A DNA stretch of 64,000 nt from Candolleomyces eurysporus (GCA_027579435.1 JANBPK010000704.1:238325-302324), one strand, 5' to 3'; shown: positions 50,122 through 61,003, counted from the first letter of the stretch. Notes: generated by a model from the letters alone, not told the origin. Numbers and translations are program-made.

Positions 50122-50769
50122 TCAGCCGTTGGCACTCGAAGTTGAATTGGTACTACCCGTCCGTCCTTCCACCAATCCCTGAAACACGTCGAGCGCTTGA
50201 CAATCTTCGACTTCCTTCGCGGGAAGCCACGTATCGCATTCTGGTCCATAGCCTGCCCAACGAACCAAATATTGCGACCCTTTACCCCTACGCCTCTCGT
50301 CTATGATCTTTTCAACCTCCCATTCCTCCGTGCCATCCTCCGTCACTATCGCTCCAGGCCTCCGTCGCTCCCTCTCTGGCCACTTCTTGGCATCGTTTTC
50401 AACGACCTTCTTCAACCATGCTACATGGAAGGTAGGGTGCGTGTTTGAATGTTCTGGCAAGAGTAACGTGTAAGTAGATGTTGCCAAATTACGGTCCAAT
50501 ATAAGATAAGGCCCGTCGTATCTGGGCATAAACTTAGCCACTCTCTTCTGCCCCTTGGCTAAATACTCCCTGCGTCTATGCCTTGTACACAACCACACCC
50601 GTTCTCCAACATCAAACTCAGGATCGTCCCTCCTCGTCTTATTTGCCTCCGCCGCTTGGTCCACCTTTGCCTTTACTAGTGCATCCCGAGCATCCGCAAC
50701 AGTGTCTTGCAACTCCCCCAATGCCGAGATGGTGTCTCCCAGCTCCGGAGGCTGTGAAGCCTTGATCAA
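50122..50769 (-). pseudogene. Chromovirus pol C-terminal part with chromodomain, separated by a frameshift
   Basis: Continues the polyprotein in another frame. It starts with the end of integrase (LGDTISALGELQDTVADAR, VGERVWLCTRHRRREYL, GPYLILDRNLATSTYTLLLP) and closes with a chromodomain (EEWEVEKIIDERR, YLVRWAGYGPECDTWLPA) that would steer integration to particular chromatin. It is severed from the upstream frame at a run of seven C on the coding strand (plus strand G at 50771-50777); one base more or less there joins the two frames. Whether this is a real inactivating mutation, a programmed shift or a sequencing error cannot be told here. Confidence 0.85.
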
Positions 50770-53700
50770 CGGGGGGGAATAAACGCGGAGACCGACCCGT
50801 TTTCAGGAAGAACGGAGTATACCCTGTTGAAGCGTTAACTGTGTTCATAATAGCAAAACGTACCCGGGCTAAGGCTTTTGCCCATCCTTTCTGTGCGCGG
50901 TCAACAAAATACCGCAAGGCCTGTACCACCGTCTTGTTAGTGCGTTCACTAGATCCATCGGTCTGGGGATGGAACAATGTCGAGCACTTCAGTTTTATAC
51001 CCGTCAGCGCATGTAAAGACCGCCAGAAGGAAGAAGTGAAAAGCTTATCACGATCAGATACGATGTCCTCGGGCATCCCGTTTTCGCAGTACCACCGATC
51101 AAAGAAAAGCTCTGCCAATTCCGGCGCTGTGAGAGTGGATTTGCATGGCACGAGCTGGATGTCGGAACCTAACCTGTCAGTAATGGTGAGGATAGTGTCA
51201 TACCCCCCATCCAGCGGCAGTGGCCCCACAAAATCCATAGCAATGGACTGGCAACGTCCATCTGGCACAGGCAAGGGATGTAAAGGACCTGCCGGACGTC
51301 TTGTGGAGTCCTTGTTCCTCTGGCACTCTTCGCAAGCCGGTATGTACCCAACCTCCAGATCCGTACGCATGTTGGGCCAGTAGTAGTCGTGTCGTAAGGT
51401 AGCGTAAGCCTTCTTGAAACCAAAATGGCCCAGACGGTCATGCGCCAGCTGGAAAAGGATACCTCTCAAATTCCCAAAGTCCGGGATCACCAAACGGCCG
51501 TTGACAAACCACAGGCCTGCCCGGTTCTGAAAAGATGACATTCCCCTTGCCGCTGACTCGAACTTCAAGCACCAGGGATCAACCCGGTAGCCCTCCTGCA
51601 ATAAAGCGACGAACTCGTCATTCATCGTCACCTCCTTGACTGGTAGGGAGGCAGCTAGGGTATTCGGCCGGGATTTCAAGAGATCTGTAACTGCGCAAAC
51701 TGTGTTAGCCCGATCGACAGTTAATACCGCACACACCGGGTACACCCTGAGCGCCTCATCCTCGCCGTCTTCCATGAACTTCTCGTCAAAAACCTTTGCT
51801 GCCGTAGCCTCTGCTTCCCGAGTACATGTTGTTGTCGGTAGCCTCGACAGCGCGTCTGCGACTGAATTGTCGTCCCCTTTGACGTAGACAATCCGACCTT
51901 CAAACTGTGACATGTACTCCATCCACCGAGCCTGGCGACGGGAGAAGTCTCGTTGCTTGTGGAAATTCTCCAAGGTCCTGTGGTCTGTATAGATAAAAAA
52001 CTCCGACCCCAACAGGTCCGCTCGCCACTTCTTCAACGCGGTCACAATGGCCAGCAATTCCTTCTCGTGGACAGGGTAGTTGAGCTCGGCTCCACGGAAC
52101 GGCACACTGTCAAAGGCCACAGGCCGCGCCTCTTGCCACGTTGGCCCGTAAGACAAAACAGCGCCCATTCGCGTGTCGCTGGCATCCGTCGTCAAGAAAA
52201 TTCTGTTGTTCCCGGGGTTAGCATGGTCGATGACGGTAAGGCACTCTGGTGACGTGACAATGGTCTTGATGGCTTCGAAGGCAACCTGGTGCTCCTCCCT
52301 CCATTCTGGAAAAACCTTGTCACATTCTTTTGTCGTCAGCGTGTTCAGCACCATCGTATGTTCAGCCAGGTTGGGAAGGAAAGCAGCGATATACCGAACT
52401 AGCCCCAAAAACTTACGAACATCTGTGCTCGAAGTCGGGGTAGGCCAGGAAAGGATCCGTTCCACTTTGCTTCCGTCTGGCCTGATCCCGTCACCGGAAA
52501 CAATATGACCCAGAAAGTTAATGGATGTCTGCAAGAATTTGCACTTCTTAGGATTCAAATACAGCTTGTGAGCCCGTAGTGCCTCAAGAACCAAACGGAC
52601 ATGCCTCAAGTGTTCCTCCACCGTGTCCGACCAGATAATGATATCGTCCAGATAGACGTGACAGAACTTCCCAATATACGCCTTCAGCGCTCGAGAGACT
52701 CGCCTCTGATGGATTGACGGCGCATTTCGGAACCCCATTGGCATCACTACAAACTCATACAGACCGAACGGTGTAGTCACAGCCGTTAAAGGGATGTGCT
52801 CTGGCTTCATCTTAGTCTGAAAAAATGCGTTGGTCATGTCCATAACCGTGAAATATTTACCCTTTCCACAGTCCGCCAAGATGTCATCGACCCTTGGCAA
52901 CGGGTTCCGATCCGGCACGCAGTTCGCATTGAGCTGTCTATAATCGTTAACCCATCGTGGAGGTGCGTTGGGATCAGCCTTTGGTATAATAAATGACGGC
53001 GAAGCATATGGAGAAGACGAGGGTCTGATACGGCCAGCCGCCTCGTGCTCATCCAACAAGCGTTTCCATGCTTCGCGATACTTCCGCGGGCACGAGTATG
53101 TCCTAGTAGCTATTGTCAACTCTGCATCTTTAAGCAATATTTCTGCGTGTATGTCGTCAGGAAGCTCAGAGACATGAGGTGGCGGTTGAAAGACATCACA
53201 AAATTCTCGTTGTAAGTCCAAGAACTTCTCCTCCAGCACGAGCCTATCCGTCGTCACCTGGATAGCCGCGATCAAACCCGCAGGGGAAATCGATACTGGC
53301 TGTACGCGCGAAACCTTATCCTTCAACTCGCCAAGCACCTCTCGCTGCTTCTCTCGAAACGTGAAAAAGGCTTCTTGTCGGCGCTGTTTCACCGATACCC
53401 GTAGTTTCGGTCTTTTCAACACCCGCGGTACGTCTTTCAGAAGGTCATAACCATCAGCTGTCACCGCCGAGCGATTGAAGGCATCAACAACAATACGATT
53501 CGATTCGAGGAACGGGAGTCCTAATATCACATCACAACACAAGTTTTTAATACATACAGCCTTAACCGTTCTCGAGGTCCATGAATTGTCCAAACTCGAA
53601 ACATCGAAGCGGACCCAGTCATGTAATTCCTGAGCCGAGGAGGAGGAGTCGCTACCGAACGCGGGAGTAATAGGGTAAGGGGAGCGCGCTTGCCGTCGTT

Positions 53701-55117
53701 TCAATCCAAGTCTAGTCGCTGTAGCGTCATCAATCATCACTAGGGGACAACCATGGTCAATCATCAATAAAGCTCGAGTCTGGAACTCCTCCGAACCGTC
53801 GATGAAACCATGCAGGAAAAGATGTGGGGACGGAACAGGGTCACTCACGTCGGTGTCCAATTCATCAGCTTCCGAGCCCGAACCACCAGCACGAGACTCC
53901 TCTGAGTCGGACTCATAAATCACCGAAGAGCCTACCACCGCTCCCACCGGCAGAGTCCTCTTCCCAGGGGACTTGAAGTTCGCCGGTCTCGCCGCCTGTC
54001 CGTCGGCTTCAGTAATCTGAACATGCTTGTCGGGGAAGCCATTCTCGCAGTTCCTGTAGCCATGTCCGGTGTAGAACTTGCGGCACTTGAAGCATCCGTG
54101 GTGTTTCTGTAGGACCTTCCTCTCGTCCTCCGTGAGGGCTGGAATCCAAGTCTTCTTCTGTCCCTCGCCTCCACCAGAACCAGTACCATTCCCTGCGGTA
54201 TTCGCAATGCTACCCCCGCCTCCGAACTTCTTGTTCTTTTGTTTCCGTTCCTCCAACAATTTCCTAGCCCGTTTCCTCTCATTCGCAACTCGCCTATCAA
54301 TCTTGATCACATCGGCGATCCAGTCGTTGAGGACATCAGCTTCCGCGTCTTCCCAATCTGCATCCGCGTATTTGTCGGGAAGGTCGCTAGCCGAATAGAG
54401 CTCGTTGATGTCGTCATGGGCGCCGGCGAGCAAGATCTCGTGGAGTCGTTCGTTCGAGAAGCTGGACTTCGGGGCATCGACTAACAGGGTGTTCCAATGG
54501 CAAACTTCGTTCGCGAAATCTTCGAAGGCTTCATCTTCGCTCTGGGTCCTTCTCTGGAGCTTCTTTTTCAACTCTAAGTGCCATTCGTTTTCGAGTGCGT
54601 GTTTACGCAAAATCTTCATGAACTCGGGGAACTTGAGTTTCGCTAGCTCTTCGCGTCGATGGCCGACCCAATTTATCGTACGAGTCTCTTCGAACGAGTC
54701 CAGGACGTGTCGAACCTGATCCCCCGCCGCAACCTTCTTCTGGCTAAAATACGCGGTGCAACCTCGTTCCCAAGTCTTCAGGACGTCGGAAGTCACCTTG
54801 CCAGCAGACAAGGTAGGCGGGCTCTTGTTGTTCGAGCTACGAATGGATTTTGCGAATGTGGGAGCCATCTGATCAACTCGGGAGGACAATAGTCTAGAGC
54901 CATAAATGTGAGCGGGAATGTCGTCTTCTGAATCGGAAGAACGATCTAGAATGGTATCAGGAAAGGTTTCCTCCTCGTCCGATTCTAAGTCTGTCAAGAC
55001 GGAGAGATTCTCCTCATCCTGAGGGATCAATCCTGTCTTTCGAGCCATAAGAATAAGGGCGGGATCTTGAAACGGGTTCGGGAAGGTGATTAGAGGGGTT
55101 TCCTCCATAGCGGGCAT
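50639..55117 (-). CDS. Chromovirus Gag-Pol polyprotein (main frame)
   Basis: Retrotransposon polyprotein of about 1,490 codons from the first ATG (MPAMEETPLITFPNP). Gag has a zinc knuckle CFKCRKFYTGHGYRNC. The protease core reads LLMIDHGCPL, with His in place of the usual Ser/Thr after Asp, a variant I know from mushroom gypsy elements. Reverse transcriptase has VMDMTNAFFQTKM and the catalytic FCHVYLDDIII. RNase H has LTTDASDTRMGAVL. Integrase has an HHCC finger (HDRLGHFGFKKAYATL, CEECQRNKD) and the DDE core (AMDFVGPLP, VSDRDKLFTSSFW, HPQTDGSSERTNK). The frame leaves the true sequence at the homopolymer 50771-50777; after it, the last about 40 residues are Gly/Cys-rich out-of-frame translation. 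Apart from that one shift I see no stop or broken motif. Confidence 0.92.
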   Translation of the reverse strand: MPAMEETPLITFPNPFQDPALILMARKTGLIPQDEENLSVLTDLESDEEETFPDTILDRSSDSEDDIPAHIYGSRLLSSRVDQMAPTFAKSIRSSNNKSPPTLSAGKVTSDVLKTWERGCTAYFSQKKVAAGDQVRHVLDSFEETRTINWVGHRREELAKLKFPEFMKILRKHALENEWHLELKKKLQRRTQSEDEAFEDFANEVCHWNTLLVDAPKSSFSNERLHEILLAGAHDDINELYSASDLPDKYADADWEDAEADVLNDWIADVIKIDRRVANERKRARKLLEERKQKNKKFGGGGSIANTAGNGTGSGGGEGQKKTWIPALTEDERKVLQKHHGCFKCRKFYTGHGYRNCENGFPDKHVQITEADGQAARPANFKSPGKRTLPVGAVVGSSVIYESDSEESRAGGSGSEADELDTDVSDPVPSPHLFLHGFIDGSEEFQTRALLMIDHGCPLVMIDDATATRLGLKRRQARSPYPITPAFGSDSSSSAQELHDWVRFDVSSLDNSWTSRTVKAVCIKNLCCDVILGLPFLESNRIVVDAFNRSAVTADGYDLLKDVPRVLKRPKLRVSVKQRRQEAFFTFREKQREVLGELKDKVSRVQPVSISPAGLIAAIQVTTDRLVLEEKFLDLQREFCDVFQPPPHVSELPDDIHAEILLKDAELTIATRTYSCPRKYREAWKRLLDEHEAAGRIRPSSSPYASPSFIIPKADPNAPPRWVNDYRQLNANCVPDRNPLPRVDDILADCGKGKYFTVMDMTNAFFQTKMKPEHIPLTAVTTPFGLYEFVVMPMGFRNAPSIHQRRVSRALKAYIGKFCHVYLDDIIIWSDTVEEHLRHVRLVLEALRAHKLYLNPKKCKFLQTSINFLGHIVSGDGIRPDGSKVERILSWPTPTSSTDVRKFLGLVRYIAAFLPNLAEHTMVLNTLTTKECDKVFPEWREEHQVAFEAIKTIVTSPECLTVIDHANPGNNRIFLTTDASDTRMGAVLSYGPTWQEARPVAFDSVPFRGAELNYPVHEKELLAIVTALKKWRADLLGSEFFIYTDHRTLENFHKQRDFSRRQARWMEYMSQFEGRIVYVKGDDNSVADALSRLPTTTCTREAEATAAKVFDEKFMEDGEDEALRVYPVCAVLTVDRANTVCAVTDLLKSRPNTLAASLPVKEVTMNDEFVALLQEGYRVDPWCLKFESAARGMSSFQNRAGLWFVNGRLVIPDFGNLRGILFQLAHDRLGHFGFKKAYATLRHDYYWPNMRTDLEVGYIPACEECQRNKDSTRRPAGPLHPLPVPDGRCQSIAMDFVGPLPLDGGYDTILTITDRLGSDIQLVPCKSTLTAPELAELFFDRWYCENGMPEDIVSDRDKLFTSSFWRSLHALTGIKLKCSTLFHPQTDGSSERTNKTVVQALRYFVDRAQKGWAKALARVRFAIMNTVNASTGYTPFFLKTGRSPRLFPPVDQGFTASGAGRHHLGIGGVARHCCGCSGCTSKGKGGPSGGGK

Positions 55118-55215
55118 GTTTCCCCTAAGGGCGGGATATAAGGTCGTCGTAAGTACGACGCCTTTTAAGCGGGAACTGGAATTCGAGACCAATCGTAGGT
55201 ACTCAAAAAAAAAAG

Positions 55216-55407
55216 TGGAAGACTGCTTGCCTTAAGCAAGGCAGTAACACTCACAGTAAGCGATATGAGTTGTACGACGTCTGGTATTCCAGAATCCTAG
55301 GATAGAATCTAATACAAGAGAGAAAAGATTGTCCTCCAAAGGAGGATACGCGCGTAATATAAGGGATTTCCGTCCGTCATGTGATCGTGTCCCTCACCAG
55401 CCCTACA
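55216..55407 (-). repeat. 5' LTR of the chromovirus
   Basis: 192 bp, identical by eye to the 3' LTR. On the plus strand it is preceded by a run of ten A (55205-55214). Confidence 0.93.
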
Positions 55408-55412
55408 CTATC

Positions 55413-55962
55413 TCAGACATTTTCAGCCTTCTCCTACATCCGATGACTAGGTTCCCGGGCGAGCGCGGAGAAATTGGAGCACCTGCAAAGAATTCTGGCC
55501 ACATGAGATAGTGCACTGGGTTGAAATGTTGCAATCCCGTCTCCGTGACTGGGAAAAGGACCCCTTTCTATACCTTCCAAAATGGCTTGGCAAATTCAAT
55601 TGTGTTTACAACTTTGACTGGGGTTGCAATGCTCTCAGTGAGAACGATTCATGAGGCACCTCGACTTGAAGTTAAGGTTGAGAAAGGGTAAGCGAAACTA
55701 GAAAAGGTATAATCGGTGCCCTTTCTCGGAACATGGAGGGAGTGTTCAACGTTCACCAGGTCTGCCCGGATCGGGCGATTGTATCAGAATGAAGGGTGTC
55801 GGGATGCGCATAATACGATGACGTCCGTTCAGCGCCTATTCGACACAACCATGGTCTGGCTCGCTCGTTCCGAAGGCTGCTCTGTCCATCTGTCTGAGGG
55901 TGCTGCTGCAGATTGCATAGCGCAAAAAATCTGTATTCCATGTAGAGCTAGAGTCCCAAGTC
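55413..55962. other. Intergenic between retrotransposon and kinase-like gene
   Basis: 3' flank of the kinase-like gene. A 93-codon plus frame (55716-55997) shows no family resemblance. Confidence 0.4.
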
Positions 55963-58130
55963 CTACAATTCATCAGACCAGAGCTTCTCGACCATGAACC
56001 AATCATGTGCGGGGCGTATCGGTTTCATCGGACCTACATCGGCGTGCCACTTAATGGCCTTGTTAATGTTGTAAGGATAGTGAGCGTATCGTTCCTCGAT
56101 CGCGGGTGCCATTTCTCCGTCTCCGCCTCCATTAGCCTTGGCAGCGAACTCGTTGATCTGCCGTTGCAAATCTTCCGGCACCAGGTCCCCATCGTCCTGA
56201 ACCCCAACATTGTATCGACCAGTCCAGTTAAAGTCGATAAACTTCACCTTACCTTGAATGTCGATCAGGACGTTCGGAGAGCGTAGGTCACCAAAAACGT
56301 ATCCAGCCCGATGGAGAATGCGAAGGACCTCTTCAACCTGCCTACGGTGAGGACCGGATGGTTGAACAGTCTTGGGACTCGGAGGTGTTGTGATGAAGTC
56401 CATGACGACCATTTTCAACGGCCCAACGAACAAACCATCCGGTGGTTGACCTATGCCCCGTTCAAGCGCACTGTCGGGTCGTTCTGAGAGTAGCTCGTCG
56501 CCTTCGTCGTCGTCGTCGAGGCTACCATGGTAGCGGAGACGGGGTGCGTACCCCTTCTTGGCTAAAAGATCGTGCACTTCCACTCCGTAGCTCGAAACAA
56601 ATTTTACAACCAACGAGTCCCGAGCGATGTTCGACCGAGCGAGGAATGTAACGCAATTATCAGACTGTTCAAGAGGCTTGACGTAGGTGAATTCAACCTT
56701 TTCAGATGTCAGACGGTCGATGTAGTGGGTGGGATACGGGTAGAATCGAGGGTGGGAGGAATCGATGAGGGGCGGGATCTTGTCGTTTTCGGCAATGCCC
56801 TCGTAATACTCCTTCAGCTTGGAAAGGCTGAGTCGCAATGCAGAGAATACACGTGCGGCGCGGTAGACACGGCCGGCCTCCTCAGTGGATGATTCAGCCA
56901 ACCACATCATGTCCGTGAGTCGCTGCACGATGACCTTGTTGGTGATGACAGCACCCATGACCGTGATCCATGGGCCGCCACCTGCCAAAAGGAACGTTGG
57001 GCAGCAGCATCTGTCTCGAACCCGCTTTCGATCCTAGAAAAGGGCGGACAATAAGTGGACTGACAAAAGAAGCAGGCGGTAAGGGAGAGCACATCTTTCT
57101 GGATCCAGGTACATCTCATAGAATGACCCGCTAGGGTGCTGGGATCACACCCTCCATCCCCTAGCTCCTCCTTGAGTTCCAGTACGAGGGTGGCAAGAGT
57201 CATCCCATTGATGGAGATGATGTGCATTGCGTCAGGTGTTGTACCATCAGGGTTGACATATTGTGCAATGGTACACCCCAGCAATTTGGCAAAAAGCGGC
57301 AGAAGCTTTGAATTCCGAGTGCTCTCAGCGACAATATTGCGGTTGTAATGAAATAGCTCTTGAATGGCCAGAATGTCGGATGGTGAAGGCTGGTGGGAAG
57401 GATCGCGTAATAGGCGGAGAAACAGGCGAAAGATGGGGTGGAATATCTCGAGGGGAGGGGCAACTCTGGACAGACGCCCATCATGGATAGCGGTAGCAGA
57501 TTCCTTCTGGAGTTTTGAATACTCATTTGACTTGGCGGCGGCAGAAGGGGATGGTCCGTGTGTCTGGACAATTTTTTGATATCCTGAAGGAGTCTCAGAA
57601 AGTGGATCAGGGAGAAAGCTGCCAGCGACGTACGTTGAAGCGCAGGGAGTTCAGTGAGAACATCGCCCATGGGAGGAAGGTCAGCAAGATCAGCACTGAC
57701 AACGAGATCAACGAGGTCCTCATCCTCGACAGTATCAGATATAAAACTGGACAATGATTTAGGTACAGGGATGGGTGTTAATTCCTCTGCGTCCCAGGTA
57801 AATGTGGCTTTGGAGGCATCGTAAATGTTCACCGTACGTTGAGGCTGTCAATAGAGGGGTCAATGAGAGCAAAACCAAGCCTAATAAAAGGAGAGTTACC
57901 TTGAAGAACCGTATTACTGCGTTCGAAGCAGCCTGGACGCCAAAGTTCTCAAGAAGCTCCTGGGCGAACAACGTTCTAAGCTGCCGGACGGGGCTGGTGA
58001 ATTGGGAGCGCGATATGTCCACATATTCGGGGTCATTCTTTTTCTGAGGGAATGCCCAATTGACCCGAATAACATCTTTGGGCGGGTCCGCCTCGAAATT
58101 TCCTGCTGAGCAAAGCTGGCGGTCTGCCAT
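55963..58130 (-). CDS. Divergent protein-kinase-like protein
   Basis: Exons 58130-57900, 57844-57634, 57583-57093 and 57033-55963 give 667 residues with consistent phases. The N-terminal about 330 residues are not recognised (VIRVNWAFPQKKNDPEYVD, FAQELLENFGVQAASNAVIR). The C-terminal half is a kinase fold: likely nucleotide-binding Lys in SLVVKFVSSYG, a catalytic loop HRAGYVFGDLRSPNVL and a metal-binding IDFNWTG in place of DFG. Lys, loop Asp, Asn and the Asp of DFN are all kept, so activity is possible. Such kinases are strongly expanded in mushrooms, often as mobile-like or crinkler-associated families; membership is inferred from layout only. The last intron uses a weak GTGCTC donor. The alternative upstream start MGVNSSRGG (58268) is in frame. 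Confidence 0.75.
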
Positions 58131-58435
58131 GGTGGAGGTCAAGTATTTCCATACTCTACGTCTGATCATCATTGCTGTGGGTAGGCACGACCAACTCGGC
58201 GACGCGTCGGTCGCAATCAATTCTAGTGGAAACTCCTTACGACCCCCCCGAGAAGAGTTCACCCCCATTGCAGTTCATTAAGGGTTCAAACTCCAAGGAC
58301 GTTATAAACGGACCCATAAAGCTCGGACTGAGATCAGTATGTGGCACCACGTGCGCGAACCCCTGTTCTCTTCCATCATATCATCCGTCTCTCCGTCCCT
58401 CATCCGTTCTTTGCTCTTTGTCTTTGCTAGATCGT

Positions 58436-60807
58436 ATGGAAGTTGAATCTGAATATCAAGAATCAACATGCGTTACCTTTGAGTGGACGTTGAGGGGTTT
58501 GAAGAGCCTCTTTGATTCGACGAAAGGGGACACCAAGTCGAAGGTTACGAGGTCGCCGAGGTTTGGGGATGGGCGGTGGCAAGTGAGTATCTATGTGTTA
58601 TTCTTATTTCACTTTGTCTCAAAGGCGGCCAGATCCTGTTCTATGCGAATGCTGGAGTTCAGAAGGAAGGTAACGATGGCTACGTGAGCTTGTATCTGTC
58701 TTGTGAGGTGTGTTCCTGCTCTTCGGCGTCAATGTGTAGATACGCGCTAACGGTGTGGTTTTCAGCCAACACCAGCAGAGAAAGAGGCTGCTCTGTCGGA
58801 TAACGGGCGGTAGGTGGCCTAGCATGCCTCTATAAGCCTTCAAATCGAATTAACGGGCGCGTTAGATGGGCTCGGGATGGGATGTACAAGTTTAGCTTCG
58901 AACTTCGCAAGTAGTCGGCTTCCCTTGGTCGCATTGCCTGGGCTCTAATCAGTGGCCTCTAGTGTGGAAAAGTCGATACTTTACAACCTGAAAGAAGCAG
59001 TCAACCACTCTTTCTCGTACAAGGTGCGCACATGATCCCGGTTCTGCGAGGATTACCCTTAATTTGGATCTTAGACCGCGAACTGGGGTTGGTGAGGAAT
59101 ATCGATGGAACTATTGAGATACCCTTCTTAACATAGGTTTAGGGCCCAGTTCGCTCGACGAGACAACATCTACTATACATCGCCCAACGTGAAGGCTCAG
59201 GACGCCTTTGTGATCATCTGCAGCGTTGTCTCAACGCCTGTCGCCCCGCCTCCTCCGCCGCCTGTGACGCACTACTCTGTCCCCAAGCCTCTCCTTGACA
59301 CTATCGGATCGTTGCTAGATGATCCAGCGTATTCTGATGTCCAGTTCATCATTGCGCGAAGAGGACAGGACTCGAGAACGGCGAGAAGGATCTGGGCGTC
59401 TAAGAAGATACTGTCCAGGGCTGACTATTTCTCCACGAGTAAGTGCATAAAGTGGCCGTATTACGGGCATATACTCACATCCCCCAGTGTTTAGCTCGAA
59501 TTTTGCTGAGGGTGTGGGTTTGGCTATATCCCATGGCACACCGAAGCCGTCTAGCCGTTCATTGAGCAGCCCAAAGAGTAGCTTTTCTGCTGTGTTCGAA
59601 GACGAGTTCGAAGACTCGGATGACGACGACGACGAAGTCCTTGCTGCTTCATTGTCTTTCGACGGACAGGATGCGATGACTAGTTCAATTAGCACGGAGG
59701 AGTTCTCGATGCTGATGGCTGATACACATGTCGTGGAGGTGGAACAGTCGGAGTCGGCAATCCCATTGATTAGCGTGTCGAGACCTCCTAGCCCTATGGA
59801 GACAGAGGCTGCTGCCTCATCTTCAAAGAACACGGACAACCAACATCGACGTGAGATCGATAAACCTCAAACGATGGCAATTGTCATCAAGGATGTTGCC
59901 TACTCGACGTACAAAGCTATCTTGTACTATGTGAGTGTCACGAAGGAGACCCAAGTGTACATTCCTGACTGATCTTCTCGCAGATATATACAGACACTAT
60001 CGTTTTTGCTCCTCTGTCGTCCTCATTTTCGCACTCGAAACTCAGGAGCCCGCCAAGCGGTACACCTGTGGTCGGACCCGCGTCAGAGAGTTCGAACAAT
60101 GTCCTGGGGGGACCGAAACGAAATGCTGGGGATGGTCCCACTACCAGGGCCGAGTGGATCGTCGAATGGACAAAAGATAATCCAGGACGGCCCGCTCCAT
60201 GCTCAGCCAAGGCAGTATACAGAGTGGCAGATAGTGCGTATATTTTTACTCGACTTCGTATTCCATTGGCTAATGTCGATCGTTTCTCAGAATTAGATCT
60301 CGGAGAACTGAAAGAACGAGCTTCAAAGGTGCGATAAATCCGATGAATTGAGGAATCTCGGTGTTAACCATATCATTTCCAGCACATATTCAAATCCTTG
60401 ACAGTGGACAACATTGCATACGAGGTGTTCTCTCCGTTCGCAGCAACATTCGAAGAAGTTCGCAAGGTAAGTTGTCTGTCTCTCTCATCCCATTTACTCG
60501 GGAACGTAACCGGATAAATTGCCCATCATTAACAGGTTGAAATCGAGTTCTTCTTGAACCACTGGCACGAAATACGCGCGTCTGAATCCATGAGAACCGT
60601 GTGGCACCAGATCCGCTCTGGCCGACACCCTGGGTTTGAGGAAGGTATGTGCCCGTTCCTATGGATATATTCGTATACATCGGAACCGCAAACCTTACTT
60701 GCTTCACAGTTTGGCCACTCATCGCTCAGAGCCTCGAATTTAAGCCGACATCTCCGCCACAGGCGACTACCTCGAAAGCGAGTGTGGGTGCGGCCCAACC
60801 GCAGTAG
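58436..60807 (+). CDS. MATH-BTB domain protein (candidate CUL3 adaptor)
   Basis: Twelve exons, one of only 17 nt (59075-59091), give 589 residues. The MATH/TRAF-like sandwich occupies residues 1-165 (CVTFEWTLRGLKSLFD, FGDGRWQILFYANAG, YVSLYLSCEPTPAEK). A Pro run (PPPPPP) leads to a BTB fold: LDDPAYSDVQFIIARR, WASKKILSRADYFSTMFSSNF. The BTB is interrupted by a low-complexity insert of about 110 residues with FEDSDDDDDEV, then resumes (YSTYKAILYYIYTDTIVFAPL) and is interrupted again before the closing helices (IPLANVDRFSELDLGELKERA). A BACK-like end follows. MATH binds substrates and BTB binds CUL3 in known family members. Exon 9 is kept unsplit across 60234 because the unspliced frame gives YRVADSAYIFTRL; an extra intron there cannot be excluded. 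Confidence 0.85.
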
Positions 60808-61003
60808 TTTCGTCATCGTCCAAACCATTCTTAGGTTTTTTATTCCACATACCTTAACGACAAGCATCCTTTTTCGCTTGCCTGTCTGTATGTAGCACCT
60901 TGTAGCTCCAAGGTTGCGTGTACTTGTATCTCACACACACACTACCACACTATATGTTCCGTGACTCGTGCTCGCTATGAATACATTCCCCCGCATATGG
61001 CAA

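Larger units (their letters stand above)
49788..55412 (-). mobile_element. Complete Ty3/gypsy chromovirus LTR retrotransposon with target-site duplication
   Basis: Element 49793-55407 flanked by the 5-bp direct repeat CTATC (49788-49792 and 55408-55412). The two LTRs look identical by eye, TG...CA bordered, 192 bp each. On the minus strand the order is 5' LTR, gag-pol, chromodomain, a purine-rich tract (GAGGTGGGGAGAG) directly before the 3' LTR. Gene order protease, reverse transcriptase, RNase H, integrase and a C-terminal chromodomain define a chromovirus. Identical LTRs mean a recent insertion. It sits 275 bp downstream of PRP24 and about 550 bp past the end of the kinase-like gene, interrupting neither. 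A usual tRNA primer site next to the 5' LTR is not seen; TGGTCTCGAATTCCAG (55191-55176) is a candidate 25 bp away. Confidence 0.95.

Noticed and set aside
49906..50145. Plus-strand ORF starting MSSKGGYARN, repeated at 55329
   Set aside because: It is simply the LTR read through in one frame; its repetition comes from the two LTR copies.
50841..52508. Long plus-strand ORFs across the retrotransposon
   Set aside because: They are antisense shadows of the polyprotein with no family resemblance.
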